Below are positions 35,981 through 46,742 of a DNA stretch of 64,000 bases, piece by piece; within the stretch, counting starts at the first letter, position 1, and each line of letters begins with the position of its first letter. The notes below the pieces were generated by a model, which saw only the letters and a list, made by a program, of their open reading frames with translations, was not told where the DNA came from and searched no databases. The stretch covers positions 3,318,361-3,382,360 of the forward strand of contig NZ_AP018042.1 of the NCBI RefSeq assembly GCF_002356295.1. The letters are read 5' to 3'. The position numbers and the translations under genes are program-made. Origin of the DNA: Labilibaculum antarcticum. GTDB taxonomy: Bacteria; Bacteroidota; Bacteroidia; Bacteroidales; Marinifilaceae.

Positions 35981-38900
35981 ATGGCATTCAGAAGAGATAA
36001 CAAAGTAAAGAGTAGTTTTACAAAAATCTCTATCAGTCTCGCTTCACCGGAAGAGATCTTAGAAAGATCCAGTGGTGAAGTTTTAAAGCCTGAAACTATC
36101 AACTATCGTACTTATAAGCCAGAACGTGACGGATTATTCTGTGAAAGAATTTTCGGTCCTGTAAAAGATTATGAGTGCCATTGTGGTAAATACAAACGTA
36201 TCCGATATAGAGGGATTGTTTGTGATCGATGTGGTGTTGAGGTAACCGAGAAAAAGGTAAGACGTGAGCGAATGGGACACATTCAATTAGTTGTACCTGT
36301 TGCCCACATCTGGTATTTTAAATCGTTACCAAATAAGATAGGTTACCTGTTAGGTTTACCTACTAAAAAGCTTGATGCAATTATTTACTATGAAAGATAT
36401 GTAGTAATTAATGCTGGAATTAAAGCTGCTGACGGTATTAAATACCTCGACTTCCTTACAGAAGAGGAGTATCTTGATATTCTTGATGAGCTTCCTGCAG
36501 ATCAGGTGCATCTTGATGATGATGATCCAAATAAGTTTATTGCTCAAATGGGGGCAAATGCTTTATTTAGCTTATTAGCTCGTATAGATCTTGATGCTCT
36601 TTCGTATGATTTGCGTCATAAAGCAAATACCGAGACTTCTCAGCAACGTAAAAACGAAGCTTTAAAAAGACTTCAGGTAACTGAATCTTTCCGTGGCTCA
36701 AAAGGAGTCAATCGTCCTGAGTGGATGATTGTTAAGGTTGTGCCTGTAATTCCACCGGAATTACGTCCTTTAGTACCATTGGATGGGGGTCGTTTTGCAA
36801 CTTCCGATTTGAATGATTTGTACAGAAGAGTTATTATCCGTAACAATCGTTTAAAAAGACTTATTGAAATAAAAGCGCCAGAAGTTATTCTTAGAAATGA
36901 GAAACGTATGCTTCAGGAAGCTGTTGATTCATTATTTGATAATTCACGTAAATCTAATGCAGTTAAGACTGAAAATAATCGTCCACTTAAATCTCTTTCA
37001 GATTCGTTGAAAGGTAAGCAAGGACGTTTCCGTCAAAACTTATTGGGTAAGCGTGTCGATTATTCTGCACGTTCGGTAATTGTTGTTGGACCAGATTTGA
37101 AAATGCACGAGTGTGGTTTGCCTAAAGATATGGCAGCTGAGCTTTATAAGCCATTCGTTATTCGAAAATTGATCGAACGAGGTATCGTTAAAACTGTAAA
37201 ATCGGCGAAGAAGATTGTTGATCGAAAAGATCCTGTTGTTTGGGACATTCTTGAGAATGTACTAAAAGGACATCCAGTTCTTCTTAACCGTGCTCCAACA
37301 CTTCACCGTTTGGGTATTCAGTCATTCCAACCAAAATTGATAGAGGGAAAAGCAATTCGTTTGCATCCACTGGCTTGTACTGGTTTTAATGCGGATTTTG
37401 ATGGTGACCAGATGGCGGTTCACTTGCCTTTAGGTAATGAAGCTATCTTGGAAGCCCAAATGCTAATGTTGTGTTCACACAATATTTTGAACCCTGCTAA
37501 TGGTGCACCGGTAACTGTTCCTTCTCAGGATATGGTTCTTGGTTTATATTACATTACCAAGGCAAGAAAAGGTGGAAAAGGTGAAGGATTGAATTTTTAC
37601 TCTTCGGAAGAGGCGATGATTGCTTTTAATGAGAAGGCGGTTGATCTTCACAGTGCGATAAAAGTAAAAGTAAAAGATTTAAATGCAGAGGGTGAATTGG
37701 TTGATACAACCGTAGAAACTACAGTTGGTAGAATCATTCTTAACGAAGCAACTCCTCATGGTGCTGGTTTTATTAATCAATTGATTACTAAGAAAGCATT
37801 AAGAGATATTATTGGATTTATCTATAAAAAGTGTGGGGTTAATGCTTGTGCTAATTTCCTTGATGATATTAAAGATTTAGGTTATCGTAAAGCATTTGAA
37901 GGTGGACTTTCGTTTAACCTGTCTGATGTTCAGGTTCCTGCAGAAAAAGAAGCTTTAGTAGCTGACGGTTATGCTCAGGTTGAAGAAGTGTTGAGTAACT
38001 ACAACATGGGTTTCATTACTAATAATGAGCGTTACAATCAGATTATTGATATTTGGACACATATTAATGCGAATCTTACTCAAACTTTGATGACCCAATT
38101 GGCTGAGGATAATCAGGGATTTAACTCTGTTTATATGATGCTTGATTCTGGAGCTCGTGGATCTAGAGAACAGATTCGTCAGCTTGGTGGTATGAGGGGA
38201 TTGATGGCTAAGCCACAAAAATCTGGTGCTAAAGGTGCTCAAATTATTGAAAATCCAATTCTTTCTAACTTTAAAGAAGGTTTATCGGTACTTGAGTACT
38301 TTATTTCAACTCACGGTGCTCGTAAAGGTTTGGCGGATACGGCTCTAAAAACGGCTGATGCGGGATACTTAACTCGTCGTTTGGTTGATGTAGCACAAGA
38401 TGTTATTATTAACGAACAAGATTGTGGTACTTTACGTGGACTTACTACCGCTGCAATTAAGAATCAGGAAGAGATTGTAGCTTCATTAACTGAGAGAATA
38501 CTTGGTAGAACTACAGTACATGATATTTTCCATCCTATTTCTGGTGAATTAATTATTGAGGCAGGTGAGGAAATTACTGAAGAGATCTCTCTCTTAATTG
38601 AAAATTCTCCAATTGAAAAAGTTGAGATTCGTTCAGTGTTAACATGTGAGTCTAAACGAGGTGCTTGTGCGAAATGTTATGGACGTAATTTAGCTACTGG
38701 TATAGCTGTTCAAAAAGGTGAAGCTGTTGGTGTAATTGCAGCTCAATCTATTGGAGAGCCAGGTACACAGCTTACTCTTCGTACTTTCCACGTTGGGGGT
38801 ACAGCAGGTAACGTTTCTGCAGAAAATTCAGTCGTATCTAAATACAATGGTTATGCTGAATATGAAGAGTTACGTGTCGTAGAGCACAAAACGGATGATA

Positions 38901-40246
38901 ATAAAAAGTATGACGTTGTTATAGGTCGATTGGCTGAATTACGTATTGTTGATAAAAACACCAATATTACATTAACAACACATTCAATACCATACGGATC
39001 TAAACTGTATATTAAGGATGGTCAGGATGTTAAGATTGACGATCTGGTTTGTGAATGGGATCCTTATAATGCAATGATCATTACCGAATTTTCAGGAAAA
39101 GTTTCATTTGATCATTTGATTGAAGGTATTACTTTCTCTCAAGAATCAGATGAAGCAACAGGTTTTGCTGAAAAAGTGGTAACTGAATCTAAGGATAAAA
39201 CAAAAAATGCGGGTGTTAGGATTTTAAATTCCAAAGGGGAAATTTTAAAAGCTTACAATCTACCAGTAGGAGCTCACGTTTCTGTATCCGAGGGTGAAAT
39301 GGTTAAAGCGGGTCAGTCATTAGTGAAAATCCCTAGGGCTGTTGGTAAAACAGGTGATATCACCGGTGGTTTGCCACGTGTTACTGAGTTGTTTGAGGCT
39401 CGTAATCCTTCTAATCCTGCTGTAGTTTCAGAGGTTGATGGAGAGATTACTTTTGGTAAAATTAAGCGTGGTAATCGTGAGGTTATCGTGACAACGAAAG
39501 GAGATGATGTTAGAAAGTACTTAGTACCACTTTCAAGACAAATTCTTGTTCAGGAGAACGATTATGTAAGAGCTGGAACTCCATTATCTGATGGTGCGAC
39601 TACTCCTGCTGATATTCTTGCCATTAAAGGACCAACTAAAGTACAGGAATATATCGTGAATGAAGTTCAGGATGTATATCGTATGCAGGGTGTGAAAATT
39701 AATGACAAACATTTTGAAATTATCGTTCGTCAAATGATGCGTAAGGTAATTGTTGATGATCAGGGAGATACTAAATTCTTGGAAAAACAGGTTATCGATA
39801 AAATGGCTATCATGGCTGAAAATGATGAAATTTTCGGAAAGAAAGTTGTTGTTGATGGTGGCGATTCTGAAGAATTGAAACCTGGAATGGTTGTTTCTTC
39901 AAGAATACTGAGAGATGCTAACTCGGTATTGAGAAGAAGAGACTTGAAACTAGTTGAAGCTCGTGAAGCAATTCCTGCTACATCGACTCAGATTCTTCAA
40001 GGTATTACACGTGCTGCTCTTCAAACTAAGAGTTTTATCTCAGCTGCTTCCTTCCAGGAAACAACTAAGGTTCTTAATGAAGCTGCAATTAGCGGTAAAG
40101 TTGATAATCTTGAAGGTTTGAAAGAGAATGTAATTTGTGGTCATCTTATTCCTGCAGGTACTGGTTTACGCGAGTACAGGGATGTAGTTGTTGGCGCAAA
40201 AGCTGAATACGAAAAACTGTTAGATTCTAAGTCAAAAGAATATTAA
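35981..40246 (+). CDS. rpoC: DNA-directed RNA polymerase subunit beta'
   Basis: This 1421-residue protein is complete. The N-terminal zinc site ([20 protein letters not shown]) and the clamp-helix region ([15 protein letters not shown]) are present. The catalytic Mg-binding [12 protein letters not shown] comes next, then the trigger-loop segment and the second zinc site ([16 protein letters not shown]). It ends with the usual AKAEYEKLL helix. The length fits Bacteroidota beta'. A strong terminator follows. Confidence 0.99.
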   Translation: MAFRRDNKVKSSFTKISISLASPEEILERSSGEVLKPETINYRTYKPERDGLFCERIFGPVKDYECHCGKYKRIRYRGIVCDRCGVEVTEKKVRRERMGHIQLVVPVAHIWYFKSLPNKIGYLLGLPTKKLDAIIYYERYVVINAGIKAADGIKYLDFLTEEEYLDILDELPADQVHLDDDDPNKFIAQMGANALFSLLARIDLDALSYDLRHKANTETSQQRKNEALKRLQVTESFRGSKGVNRPEWMIVKVVPVIPPELRPLVPLDGGRFATSDLNDLYRRVIIRNNRLKRLIEIKAPEVILRNEKRMLQEAVDSLFDNSRKSNAVKTENNRPLKSLSDSLKGKQGRFRQNLLGKRVDYSARSVIVVGPDLKMHECGLPKDMAAELYKPFVIRKLIERGIVKTVKSAKKIVDRKDPVVWDILENVLKGHPVLLNRAPTLHRLGIQSFQPKLIEGKAIRLHPLACTGFNADFDGDQMAVHLPLGNEAILEAQMLMLCSHNILNPANGAPVTVPSQDMVLGLYYITKARKGGKGEGLNFYSSEEAMIAFNEKAVDLHSAIKVKVKDLNAEGELVDTTVETTVGRIILNEATPHGAGFINQLITKKALRDIIGFIYKKCGVNACANFLDDIKDLGYRKAFEGGLSFNLSDVQVPAEKEALVADGYAQVEEVLSNYNMGFITNNERYNQIIDIWTHINANLTQTLMTQLAEDNQGFNSVYMMLDSGARGSREQIRQLGGMRGLMAKPQKSGAKGAQIIENPILSNFKEGLSVLEYFISTHGARKGLADTALKTADAGYLTRRLVDVAQDVIINEQDCGTLRGLTTAAIKNQEEIVASLTERILGRTTVHDIFHPISGELIIEAGEEITEEISLLIENSPIEKVEIRSVLTCESKRGACAKCYGRNLATGIAVQKGEAVGVIAAQSIGEPGTQLTLRTFHVGGTAGNVSAENSVVSKYNGYAEYEELRVVEHKTDDNKKYDVVIGRLAELRIVDKNTNITLTTHSIPYGSKLYIKDGQDVKIDDLVCEWDPYNAMIITEFSGKVSFDHLIEGITFSQESDEATGFAEKVVTESKDKTKNAGVRILNSKGEILKAYNLPVGAHVSVSEGEMVKAGQSLVKIPRAVGKTGDITGGLPRVTELFEARNPSNPAVVSEVDGEITFGKIKRGNREVIVTTKGDDVRKYLVPLSRQILVQENDYVRAGTPLSDGATTPADILAIKGPTKVQEYIVNEVQDVYRMQGVKINDKHFEIIVRQMMRKVIVDDQGDTKFLEKQVIDKMAIMAENDEIFGKKVVVDGGDSEELKPGMVVSSRILRDANSVLRRRDLKLVEAREAIPATSTQILQGITRAALQTKSFISAASFQETTKVLNEAAISGKVDNLEGLKENVICGHLIPAGTGLREYRDVVVGAKAEYEKLLDSKSKEY

Positions 40247-40265
40247 GAGTTACTCTAAGTTATAT

Positions 40266-40300
40266 AAAGGGTGTTTTCATTTTGAAAACACCCTTTTTTA
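40266..40300 (+). terminator. terminator of the rpoBC operon
   Basis: agggtgttttca pairs with tgaaaacaccct (12 pairs) around TTT, followed by a T-run. It is among the strongest terminators in the window. Confidence 0.95.
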
Positions 40301-40377
40301 TTTTTCTATTTAGTCGTAATAGAGAATATTTTCATAATTTAGCAGGAGGACAAATTATCTAATTATAAAATACAATC

Positions 40378-40701
40378 ATGAACGATAAAAAAAAATCTAA
40401 CCAAATAGATATTCAATTGAAGGAAGATGTTGCTCAGGGAACTTACTCAAACCTTGCCGTAATAACTCATTCGAGTTCAGAATTTGTAGTGGATTTTGTG
40501 AGAATCATGCCGGGAATTCCAAAAGCTGATGTTAAATCGCGAATCATTCTTACTCCAGAGCATGCAAAGAGATTGATGATGGCTTTACAAGATAACATTC
40601 GAAAATTTGAGTCTCTTCATGGGCCGATCAAAGTGGAAGATAACCAAGGACCACAAGGGACTGTAATGCCAATGAGTTTTGGTCCTACTGGGCAAGCATA
40701 A
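40378..40701 (+). CDS. DUF3467 domain protein
   Basis: This 107-residue soluble protein matches DUF3467, with IDIQLKEDVAQGTYSNLAVITHSSSEFVVDF in the first half (read across residues 10-40) and RIILTPEHAKRLMMALQDNI in the second. It ends in a flexible Gly/Pro-rich tail. The fold is small and beta-rich with one long helix; function is unknown. In Bacteroidota it is regularly found just behind rpoC, which hints at a link to transcription or translation, although a terminator separates them here. Confidence 0.9.
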   Translation: MNDKKKSNQIDIQLKEDVAQGTYSNLAVITHSSSEFVVDFVRIMPGIPKADVKSRIILTPEHAKRLMMALQDNIRKFESLHGPIKVEDNQGPQGTVMPMSFGPTGQA

Positions 40702-40720
40702 TAGTAAGCAAATAAATATG

Positions 40721-40753
40721 AACCGGAAAATAGTTACTGTTTTCCGGTTTTGT
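40721..40753. terminator. bidirectional terminator between the DUF3467 and cstA genes
   Basis: aaccggaaaa pairs with ttttccggtt (10 pairs) around a 9-base loop, with T-rich sequence on the plus-strand 3' side. It lies between two convergent genes and could serve both, although the minus-strand U-run is weak. Confidence 0.8.
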
Positions 40754-40755
40754 TA

Positions 40756-42228
40756 TTATTCACGGTAAGTAGTCAAATTGCTTGTTGTTTTTTGTATTGA
40801 CTTTTTTTTGATACTTATTAGAAACCAAATAAATATTGAGATTGCGACAAGTATTCCCAATAGAATCCCCAATTGGGCGTTTATTGCCAGACCACCATTT
40901 TTGTTGGGCGCAACTAATAAATAAGTAAAGCAGATTGCAGTCATAAATAGAGCTGGGATGCTCAGGTATAAATGATTCTTACCTTCTTTTGCTAAATACA
41001 TAGCGGCAGTCCATAACATCACCATAGAAAGAATTTGATTGGATAAACCAAGGTATTTCCAAATTGTAGAAAATTCAAGTTGGGATAGAATGAATCCAAC
41101 AGCAAACAAAGGTATGGATATTAATAATCTACTTTTTATTGATTTTTGCTTGTAGTTAAATATATCAGCAATTGTAAGCCGGGCACTGCGAAAAGCGGTG
41201 TCACCTGTTGTGATGGGACAAGCAATTACTCCAATAATTGCAAATACAGCTCCAATTTTCCCTAGCCATGTATTGCATATTTCATTAACGATCCAGGCAG
41301 GATTGTGACCAGAAGCGATGGTTGAATTCAACTCATGAGCATTGCCAAAAAAGTTCATGGCAGCGGTGGCCCAAATGATTGCAACTATTCCTTCTGCAAT
41401 CATTGCTCCATAAAAAACGGGTCTGCCAAAACTTTCTTTTTTCATACAACGAGCCATCATTGGTGATTGAGTAGAATGAAATCCAGAAATGGCACCGCAG
41501 GAAATTACGATAAACATCATTGGAAAAAGTATATTTTGTGTGGGATTCACATGTAGGTTTTTCAATTCTTCAATTGATATCTCATTCAATACGATACTGC
41601 CATTCATTCCTTTATAAATCAATACGCCTGCTATACTTACTGCCATAAGTAATAGTGAGATACCAAAAAACGGATAAATTTTACCAATAATTTTATTAAT
41701 TGGAAGTAGAGTTGCGAGTAAATAGTAGGAGAATATGCCATAAAGCCACCAGTTTAATCCACCTCCGGTTAAATCTGTGAGTAATCCGGCTGGACCGGTA
41801 ACAAATGCTACTCCAACAAATAAAAGTAATAGAATTGTGAATACTCTTATGAAATTCTGTATACCCGGGCCTAAATACTTACCAACAATTTCAGGAAGGC
41901 TTGCTCCCTCGTTTCGAATGGAAAGCATTCCTGAAAAATAATCATGGCTTGCTCCCATAAATATGCAACCAAAAACAATCCAAATATATGCAATGGGACC
42001 ATACATGGCACCTAAAATTGCTCCAAAAATAGGTCCTAGGCCTGCAATGTTAAGAAATTGAATGGTGAACATTTTCCAAGTTGGCATTGTTATAAAATCA
42101 ACACCATCTTCCAATCTAACGGCTGGTGTTTCAATGGTGTCATCAGCACCAAAAAATCGTTCTATAAATTTTCCATAGAAAATATATCCTAGAATTAATG
42201 CAAATATTGCGCCTAAAAAAGTGATCAT
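40756..42228 (-). CDS. cstA: carbon starvation protein CstA family transporter
   Basis: This 490-residue inner-membrane protein has about 13 hydrophobic helices. The N-terminal GYIFYGKFIERFFG, QFLNIAGLGPIFGAILGAMYG and GASHDYFSGMLSIRNEGASLPE blocks are CstA signatures. CstA and its relative BtsT import peptides or pyruvate. This version is shorter than E. coli CstA (about 700 residues), which is normal for the short CstA proteins of Bacteroidota. A TAATTTTG box on the minus strand (42264-42257) may be its -7 element. It is a single gene between convergent and divergent neighbours. Confidence 0.93.
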   Translation of the reverse strand: MITFLGAIFALILGYIFYGKFIERFFGADDTIETPAVRLEDGVDFITMPTWKMFTIQFLNIAGLGPIFGAILGAMYGPIAYIWIVFGCIFMGASHDYFSGMLSIRNEGASLPEIVGKYLGPGIQNFIRVFTILLLLFVGVAFVTGPAGLLTDLTGGGLNWWLYGIFSYYLLATLLPINKIIGKIYPFFGISLLLMAVSIAGVLIYKGMNGSIVLNEISIEELKNLHVNPTQNILFPMMFIVISCGAISGFHSTQSPMMARCMKKESFGRPVFYGAMIAEGIVAIIWATAAMNFFGNAHELNSTIASGHNPAWIVNEICNTWLGKIGAVFAIIGVIACPITTGDTAFRSARLTIADIFNYKQKSIKSRLLISIPLFAVGFILSQLEFSTIWKYLGLSNQILSMVMLWTAAMYLAKEGKNHLYLSIPALFMTAICFTYLLVAPNKNGGLAINAQLGILLGILVAISIFIWFLISIKKKSIQKTTSNLTTYRE

Positions 42229-42755
42229 GTCTTTTATTCAATCTTGTTTATTTAAACAAAATTAAAATTTTAATTGAATTTATTTTTTTGAGATGAAAGA
42301 GGCATCAACTAAGAATGTTTTTTTCCTGTGTTTGAACGGATGATTGACCGAAAAGAAATTTAAATCAGGAGGGTTTTGATTCTATTTGTAAATGAAATTT
42401 ATAAATAGTTTGAGGAAGACGTAAAAGTAAACTAAATAAAAGATTGTTGTTGGTTAGTTAAGTGACATTATATCAGAGTTTAATGATGTTTGTATCTGTT
42501 GTCATCAGGTAGTTTTTTTATCCAGAACTAAACTGTTGTGTAACTCGCAATCTAGATTTGTTTTAAGTACTCTAATCTTTATATTTGCTACACTCTGATT
42601 TTGAAGAATTCAATCATTTATAGAGCAAACCTGAATAAGTAAATATTAATAAGTGATTTGAAGATTTATCTGCTTCGATAATTATAGTAATGTAGTTTGA
42701 AAATGAGTTTTGCGATAGATCTGAGTTAATTACAGATGATAAAACATATATTATA
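42229..42755. other. 527-base divergent intergenic region with the etf promoter
   Basis: This AT-rich spacer lies between cstA (minus) and etfB (plus). It holds a candidate cstA -7 box at 42257-42264 and a consensus etf promoter at 42557-42587. I see no small gene with a signal peptide, no tRNA and no convincing long hairpin. The etf leader of about 160 bases is long enough for regulation, but I recognise nothing in it. Confidence 0.5.
42557..42587 (+). promoter_or_regulatory. promoter of the etfB-etfA-acd operon
   Basis: TTTG (42557-42560), a 19-base spacer and TATATTTG (42580-42587) match the Bacteroidota -33/-7 consensus exactly. The predicted start is near 42594, giving a leader of about 160 bases. 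Confidence 0.7.
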
Positions 42756-43631
42756 ATGAAAGGATTAAAAATTGTTGTTCTTGCTAAGCAGGTTCCTGAT
42801 ACTAGAAATGTTGGGAAGGATGCTATGAAAGCTGATGGAACCGTGAATAGAGCTGTTTTACCAGCGATCTTCAATCCTGAAGATTTGAATGCACTTGAGC
42901 AAGCGTTGCGTTTGAAAGATAATTACCCTGGAACAGAAGTTACCCTTTTAACAATGGGACCTGGAAGAGCTGCCGAAATTATTCGTGAAGGTCTTTACCG
43001 AGGTGCTGATAATGGAATACTCTTATCGGATCGTGCTTTTGCCGGTTCGGATACATTGGCAACTTCTTATGCTCTTTCTTGTGCCCTTAAAAAAATGGGT
43101 AAAATTGATATTATAATTGCAGGTCGTCAGGCAATTGATGGAGATACCGCTCAGGTAGGACCACAGGTTGCTGAAAAACTAGGATTTCCTCAAATTACAT
43201 ATGCAGAGGAAGTGGTTTCTGTTGAAAAAGGGAAGATTGTGATAAAACGTCGTTTAGAGCGTGGAGTTGAGACTGTAGAAGGTAGTTTGCCAATGGTAGT
43301 AACTGTAAATTCATCTGCACCGGATTGTCGTCCTCGTAATGCAAAATATGTAATGAAATATAAGCATGCCAGAGCCGTTTCTGAAATGCAGAATGCTGAT
43401 GAAGATTACATCTTGTTGCATAACAATCGCCCCTATTTAAATATTGGGGAATGGAGTGTAAACGATATCGAAACCAAAGCAGAGGAACTTGGTTTAACAG
43501 GATCACCTACAAAGGTAAAGGCTATTGAAAATGTGGTTTTTCAAGCTAAAGAGGCTAGAGTTCTTGAGCCTACTGATGCTGATATGGGCGAGTTAATGAA
43601 AGAATTAATCGCTAACCATACCATTGGTTAA
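42756..43631 (+). CDS. etfB: electron transfer flavoprotein subunit beta
   Basis: This 291-residue protein matches EtfB/FixA: VLAKQVPDTRNVGKDAMKADGTVNRA at the start (residues 7-32), NPEDLNALEQALRLKD, and the GRQAIDGDTAQVGPQVAEKLGFPQITYA nucleotide-binding block (about 127-153). EtfB binds AMP or, in electron-bifurcating types, NAD(H) and a second FAD. It forms a dimer with the EtfA encoded next. Together they carry electrons from the acyl-CoA dehydrogenase encoded third in this operon. Whether the pair bifurcates cannot be decided by eye. Confidence 0.95.
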   Translation: MKGLKIVVLAKQVPDTRNVGKDAMKADGTVNRAVLPAIFNPEDLNALEQALRLKDNYPGTEVTLLTMGPGRAAEIIREGLYRGADNGILLSDRAFAGSDTLATSYALSCALKKMGKIDIIIAGRQAIDGDTAQVGPQVAEKLGFPQITYAEEVVSVEKGKIVIKRRLERGVETVEGSLPMVVTVNSSAPDCRPRNAKYVMKYKHARAVSEMQNADEDYILLHNNRPYLNIGEWSVNDIETKAEELGLTGSPTKVKAIENVVFQAKEARVLEPTDADMGELMKELIANHTIG

Positions 43632-43682
43632 TCGATTGGATTTTTCCAGTCATCTCAATGTAGAATTTAAAAAAATGAAACC

Positions 43683-44702
43683 GTGAACAACATATTTGTA
43701 TATTGTGAAATAGAAGAGGGACAGGTTGCAGATGTAAGCCTTGAACTTTTAACCAAGGGTAGAAAACTGGCTGACGATTTAAAATGTGAGCTTGAAGCTA
43801 TTGTAATTGGAGCTGATCTTAAAGGTGTAGAGAAGCAAATAATGCCTTATGGTGTAGATACTATATGGATTGCGAGTGACAAACGCTTGTATCCATACAC
43901 TACAATGCCTCACACATCAATAATTGTGAAATTATTTGGGGAAGAAAAACCACAAATCGCATTGATGGGTGCTACCAGCATCGGTCGTGATTTAGGTCCT
44001 CGTGTATCTTCTGCTCTTCATTCAGGTTTAACAGCCGATTGTACCAGTTTGATTATTGGAGATCATGAAGACAAGAAGAATAATAAAGTATATAAGGACT
44101 TATTGTATCAGATTCGTCCTGCATTTGGAGGAAATATTGTAGCTACAATTGTCAATCCTGACTGTCGTCCGCAGATGGCTACTGTTCGTGAGGGAGTCAT
44201 GAAGAAAGAGATTCGTTCGGATGCTTACAAAGGAAAGGTGAAACAACTTGATGTTGAAAAGTATGTAAATGCTGAGGATTTTGTTGTGAAAGTTATTGAG
44301 CGTCACATGGAAGCTTCAAAAGTAAACATCAAAAATGCGGGTATTATTATCGCAGGTGGTTACGGTGTAGGTTCTAAAGCGAACTTCGATAAATTGTATG
44401 AATTAGCAGATATTATAGGTGCCGAGGTAGGTGCTTCTCGTGCTGCTGTTGATGCTGGTTATGCATCTCATGAGCGCCAAGTTGGACAAACAGGGGTTAC
44501 TGTTCGTCCTAAACTATATATTGCTTGCGGTATTTCTGGGCAGATTCAGCATACTGCAGGTATGGAGGAATCATCAATGGTTATTGCAATTAATACCGAT
44601 AAGAATGCACCAATAAACAATTTTGCCGACTATATTATTACAGGTGATATTGCTGATGTGATTCCAAAAATGATTAAGCAATACAAAGAAAACACGAAGT
44701 AA
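43683..44702 (+). CDS. etfA: electron transfer flavoprotein subunit alpha
   Basis: This 339-residue protein starts at GTG; the nearby ATG at 43675 is out of frame and stops at once. The N-terminal domain (about 1-200) has ATSIGRDLGPRVSSALHSGL. The C-terminal FAD domain has AGGYGVGSKANFDKLYELAD, GASRAAVDAGYASHERQVGQTG and the FAD-binding ACGISGQIQHTAGM. It is the FAD-carrying partner of EtfB, 51 bases upstream. No N-terminal ferredoxin domain is present. Confidence 0.96.
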   Translation: MNNIFVYCEIEEGQVADVSLELLTKGRKLADDLKCELEAIVIGADLKGVEKQIMPYGVDTIWIASDKRLYPYTTMPHTSIIVKLFGEEKPQIALMGATSIGRDLGPRVSSALHSGLTADCTSLIIGDHEDKKNNKVYKDLLYQIRPAFGGNIVATIVNPDCRPQMATVREGVMKKEIRSDAYKGKVKQLDVEKYVNAEDFVVKVIERHMEASKVNIKNAGIIIAGGYGVGSKANFDKLYELADIIGAEVGASRAAVDAGYASHERQVGQTGVTVRPKLYIACGISGQIQHTAGMEESSMVIAINTDKNAPINNFADYIITGDIADVIPKMIKQYKENTK

Positions 44703-44767
44703 GAAACCTATATAAGGTAATCGTGTTCGCTAATCGCTTTAATTTTTAACAAAAAACATCCAAAGAA

Positions 44768-46483
44768 ATGGCTAATTTCTATAATGATAATGATGATTTG
44801 AAGTTCCACTTGGATCATCCGTTGATGAAAAAAATTGTTGCACTTAAAGAGCGCAACTTCGAGGATAAAGAAACATATGATTATGCACCTCTTGATTTTG
44901 AGGATGCAATGGATTCTTACGATCGCACCTTGGAAATTGTAGGTGAGATTTGTGGAGATATTATTGACCCAAATGCTGAAAGTGTTGATAAGGAAGGACC
45001 TCGAGTTGAAAATGATCGTGTAATTTATGCAAGAGGAACTCAAGAGAATCATGAGGCTTTAACAAAAGCTGGATTGATTGGAATGAGTTTGCCTCGTGAG
45101 TATGATGGCTTGAATTTTCCACTTGTACCTTACGTAATGGCTGCTGAATTAGTATCTCGTGCTGATGCAGGTTTTGCTAACATTTGGGGATTACAGGATT
45201 GTGCTGAAACAATTCATGAATTTGCTTCAAAAGAGCAGAAAATGAATTATTTACCACGTTTTGCTAAAGGAGCAACTGCTGCTATGGATTTAACTGAGCC
45301 AGATGCTGGATCAGATCTTCAGGCTGTTCAGTTAAAAGCGACCTATAATGCAAAGGAAGATCAATGGTATTTAGATGGCGTAAAGCGCTTCATTACCAAT
45401 GGTGATGGTGAGGTTGCCTTGGTGTTAGCTCGTTCTGAAGCTGGAACCAATGATGGTCGTGGTTTGTCGATGTTTATTTATGACAAAAAACACCTGGCTG
45501 TTAAGGTTCGTCGTATCGAGCACAAAATGGGTATTATTGGTTCTCCGACTTGTGAATTGGTATTCACTCATGCTCCAGCCGAATTGGTTGGAGATCGTAA
45601 GATGGGCTTGATCAAATATGTAATGTCATTAATGAATGGCGCACGTTTGGGTGTTGGTGCTCAGTCGATAGGTATTGCTGAAGCTGCATATCGTGAAGGT
45701 TTAGCATATGCTAAGGAACGTCGTCAGTTTGGAAAGGCAATTATTAAATTCCCTGCTGTTTATGAAATGTTGACCAATATGGAGGCGAAGTTAAATGCTT
45801 CTCGTTCTATGTTGTATGAAACATGTCGTATGGTGGATGTTTACAAGTGTTACTATCATATTTCTCAGGATCGTTCTTTGGATAAGGATGAAAGAAATGA
45901 GATGAAGAAGTACCAAAAAATTGCTGATGTATTGACTCCAATGCTGAAATTATTTGCTTCTGAGTATTGCAATCAAATTGCTTACGATTCATTGCAAATT
46001 CACGCGGGTTCGGGTTATATGAAAGATTACCCAATTGAGCGTTTGGTGCGTGATGCACGTATTACGAATATTTACGAAGGAACATCTCAATTACAAGTTG
46101 TTGCTGCTGTTCGTGGAGTAACCACAGGTCAGTATTTAGCTCAGATTAAAGCTTACCAAGCTTCTGAATTAAGTCCACAATTGGAGTACATCAGAACTAT
46201 GCTTAAAGGCATGACCGAGCAATATGAAAAAGCTGTTGCAAAGGTTACTGAGATTAATGCAACTGCAGATCATAATGATTTCTTAGATTTCCATGCTCGT
46301 CGATTGGTTGAAATGGCTGGTTATATTATCCTGGGATATCTTACTTTATTGGATACAACCCGTAACGATAAATACAAAGAGTCATGTGAAGTTTATGTGA
46401 AAATGGGTAAATCAGTTTGTTCTGGTCACCTGGATTACGTTCAAAATTCAGACTTGAAAGACTTAGGTATTTTTCAAAAATAA
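44768..46483 (+). CDS. acyl-CoA dehydrogenase family protein (butyryl-CoA type)
   Basis: This 571-residue flavoenzyme has an N-terminal extension (about 1-90). The acyl-CoA dehydrogenase core follows, with AAMDLTEPDAGSDLQAVQL, KRFITNG, the RRQFGKAIIKFPAVYEMLTN helix and the LQIHAGSGYMKDYPIERLVR block, and then a C-terminal extension of about 100 residues. Long enzymes of this kind oxidise acyl-CoA and pass electrons to ETF, which is encoded immediately upstream. The operon suits beta-oxidation or butyryl-CoA metabolism. Exact chain length is not determined. Confidence 0.93.
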   Translation: MANFYNDNDDLKFHLDHPLMKKIVALKERNFEDKETYDYAPLDFEDAMDSYDRTLEIVGEICGDIIDPNAESVDKEGPRVENDRVIYARGTQENHEALTKAGLIGMSLPREYDGLNFPLVPYVMAAELVSRADAGFANIWGLQDCAETIHEFASKEQKMNYLPRFAKGATAAMDLTEPDAGSDLQAVQLKATYNAKEDQWYLDGVKRFITNGDGEVALVLARSEAGTNDGRGLSMFIYDKKHLAVKVRRIEHKMGIIGSPTCELVFTHAPAELVGDRKMGLIKYVMSLMNGARLGVGAQSIGIAEAAYREGLAYAKERRQFGKAIIKFPAVYEMLTNMEAKLNASRSMLYETCRMVDVYKCYYHISQDRSLDKDERNEMKKYQKIADVLTPMLKLFASEYCNQIAYDSLQIHAGSGYMKDYPIERLVRDARITNIYEGTSQLQVVAAVRGVTTGQYLAQIKAYQASELSPQLEYIRTMLKGMTEQYEKAVAKVTEINATADHNDFLDFHARRLVEMAGYIILGYLTLLDTTRNDKYKESCEVYVKMGKSVCSGHLDYVQNSDLKDLGIFQK

Positions 46484-46504
46484 AACCTAAACAAATTATA
46501 GATA

Positions 46505-46540
46505 GCGGAAGTTCCTTAAGTGGGAGCTTCCGTTTTTTTT
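46505..46540 (+). terminator. terminator of the etf-acd operon
   Basis: cggaagttcc pairs with gggagcttccg (one G-T) around a 7-base loop and is followed by eight T residues. Confidence 0.9.
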
Positions 46541-46667
46541 GTGTTTGACTTTCTGAAGTGAACGAATGACCCGTATTTGCAACAATATCAGAGTCATGTT
46601 AATTTATCGTTAAGTCGAATTAACGTTTATTTAAAACATTTAAGAGTGTGACTTCTAGGAAAGGAAT

Positions 46668-46675
46668 TAGTTTTG
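46668..46675 (+). promoter_or_regulatory. -7 box of the porin gene
   Basis: TAGTTTTG is an exact TAnnTTTG match, 67 bases before the ATG at 46743. The -33 position reads GTGTG, a weak match. Confidence 0.4.
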
Positions 46676-46742
46676 TCGTCAGTTATTAAGAAAATATGTC
46701 GACTTAGTTGCAAAAAAATTACATACTACTAAAACAAACCAA

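Noticed and set aside
42588-42755. Riboswitch in the etf leader
   Set aside because: The leader is about 160 bases long, but I could not find the conserved core of any riboswitch class I know or a strong terminator hairpin in it.
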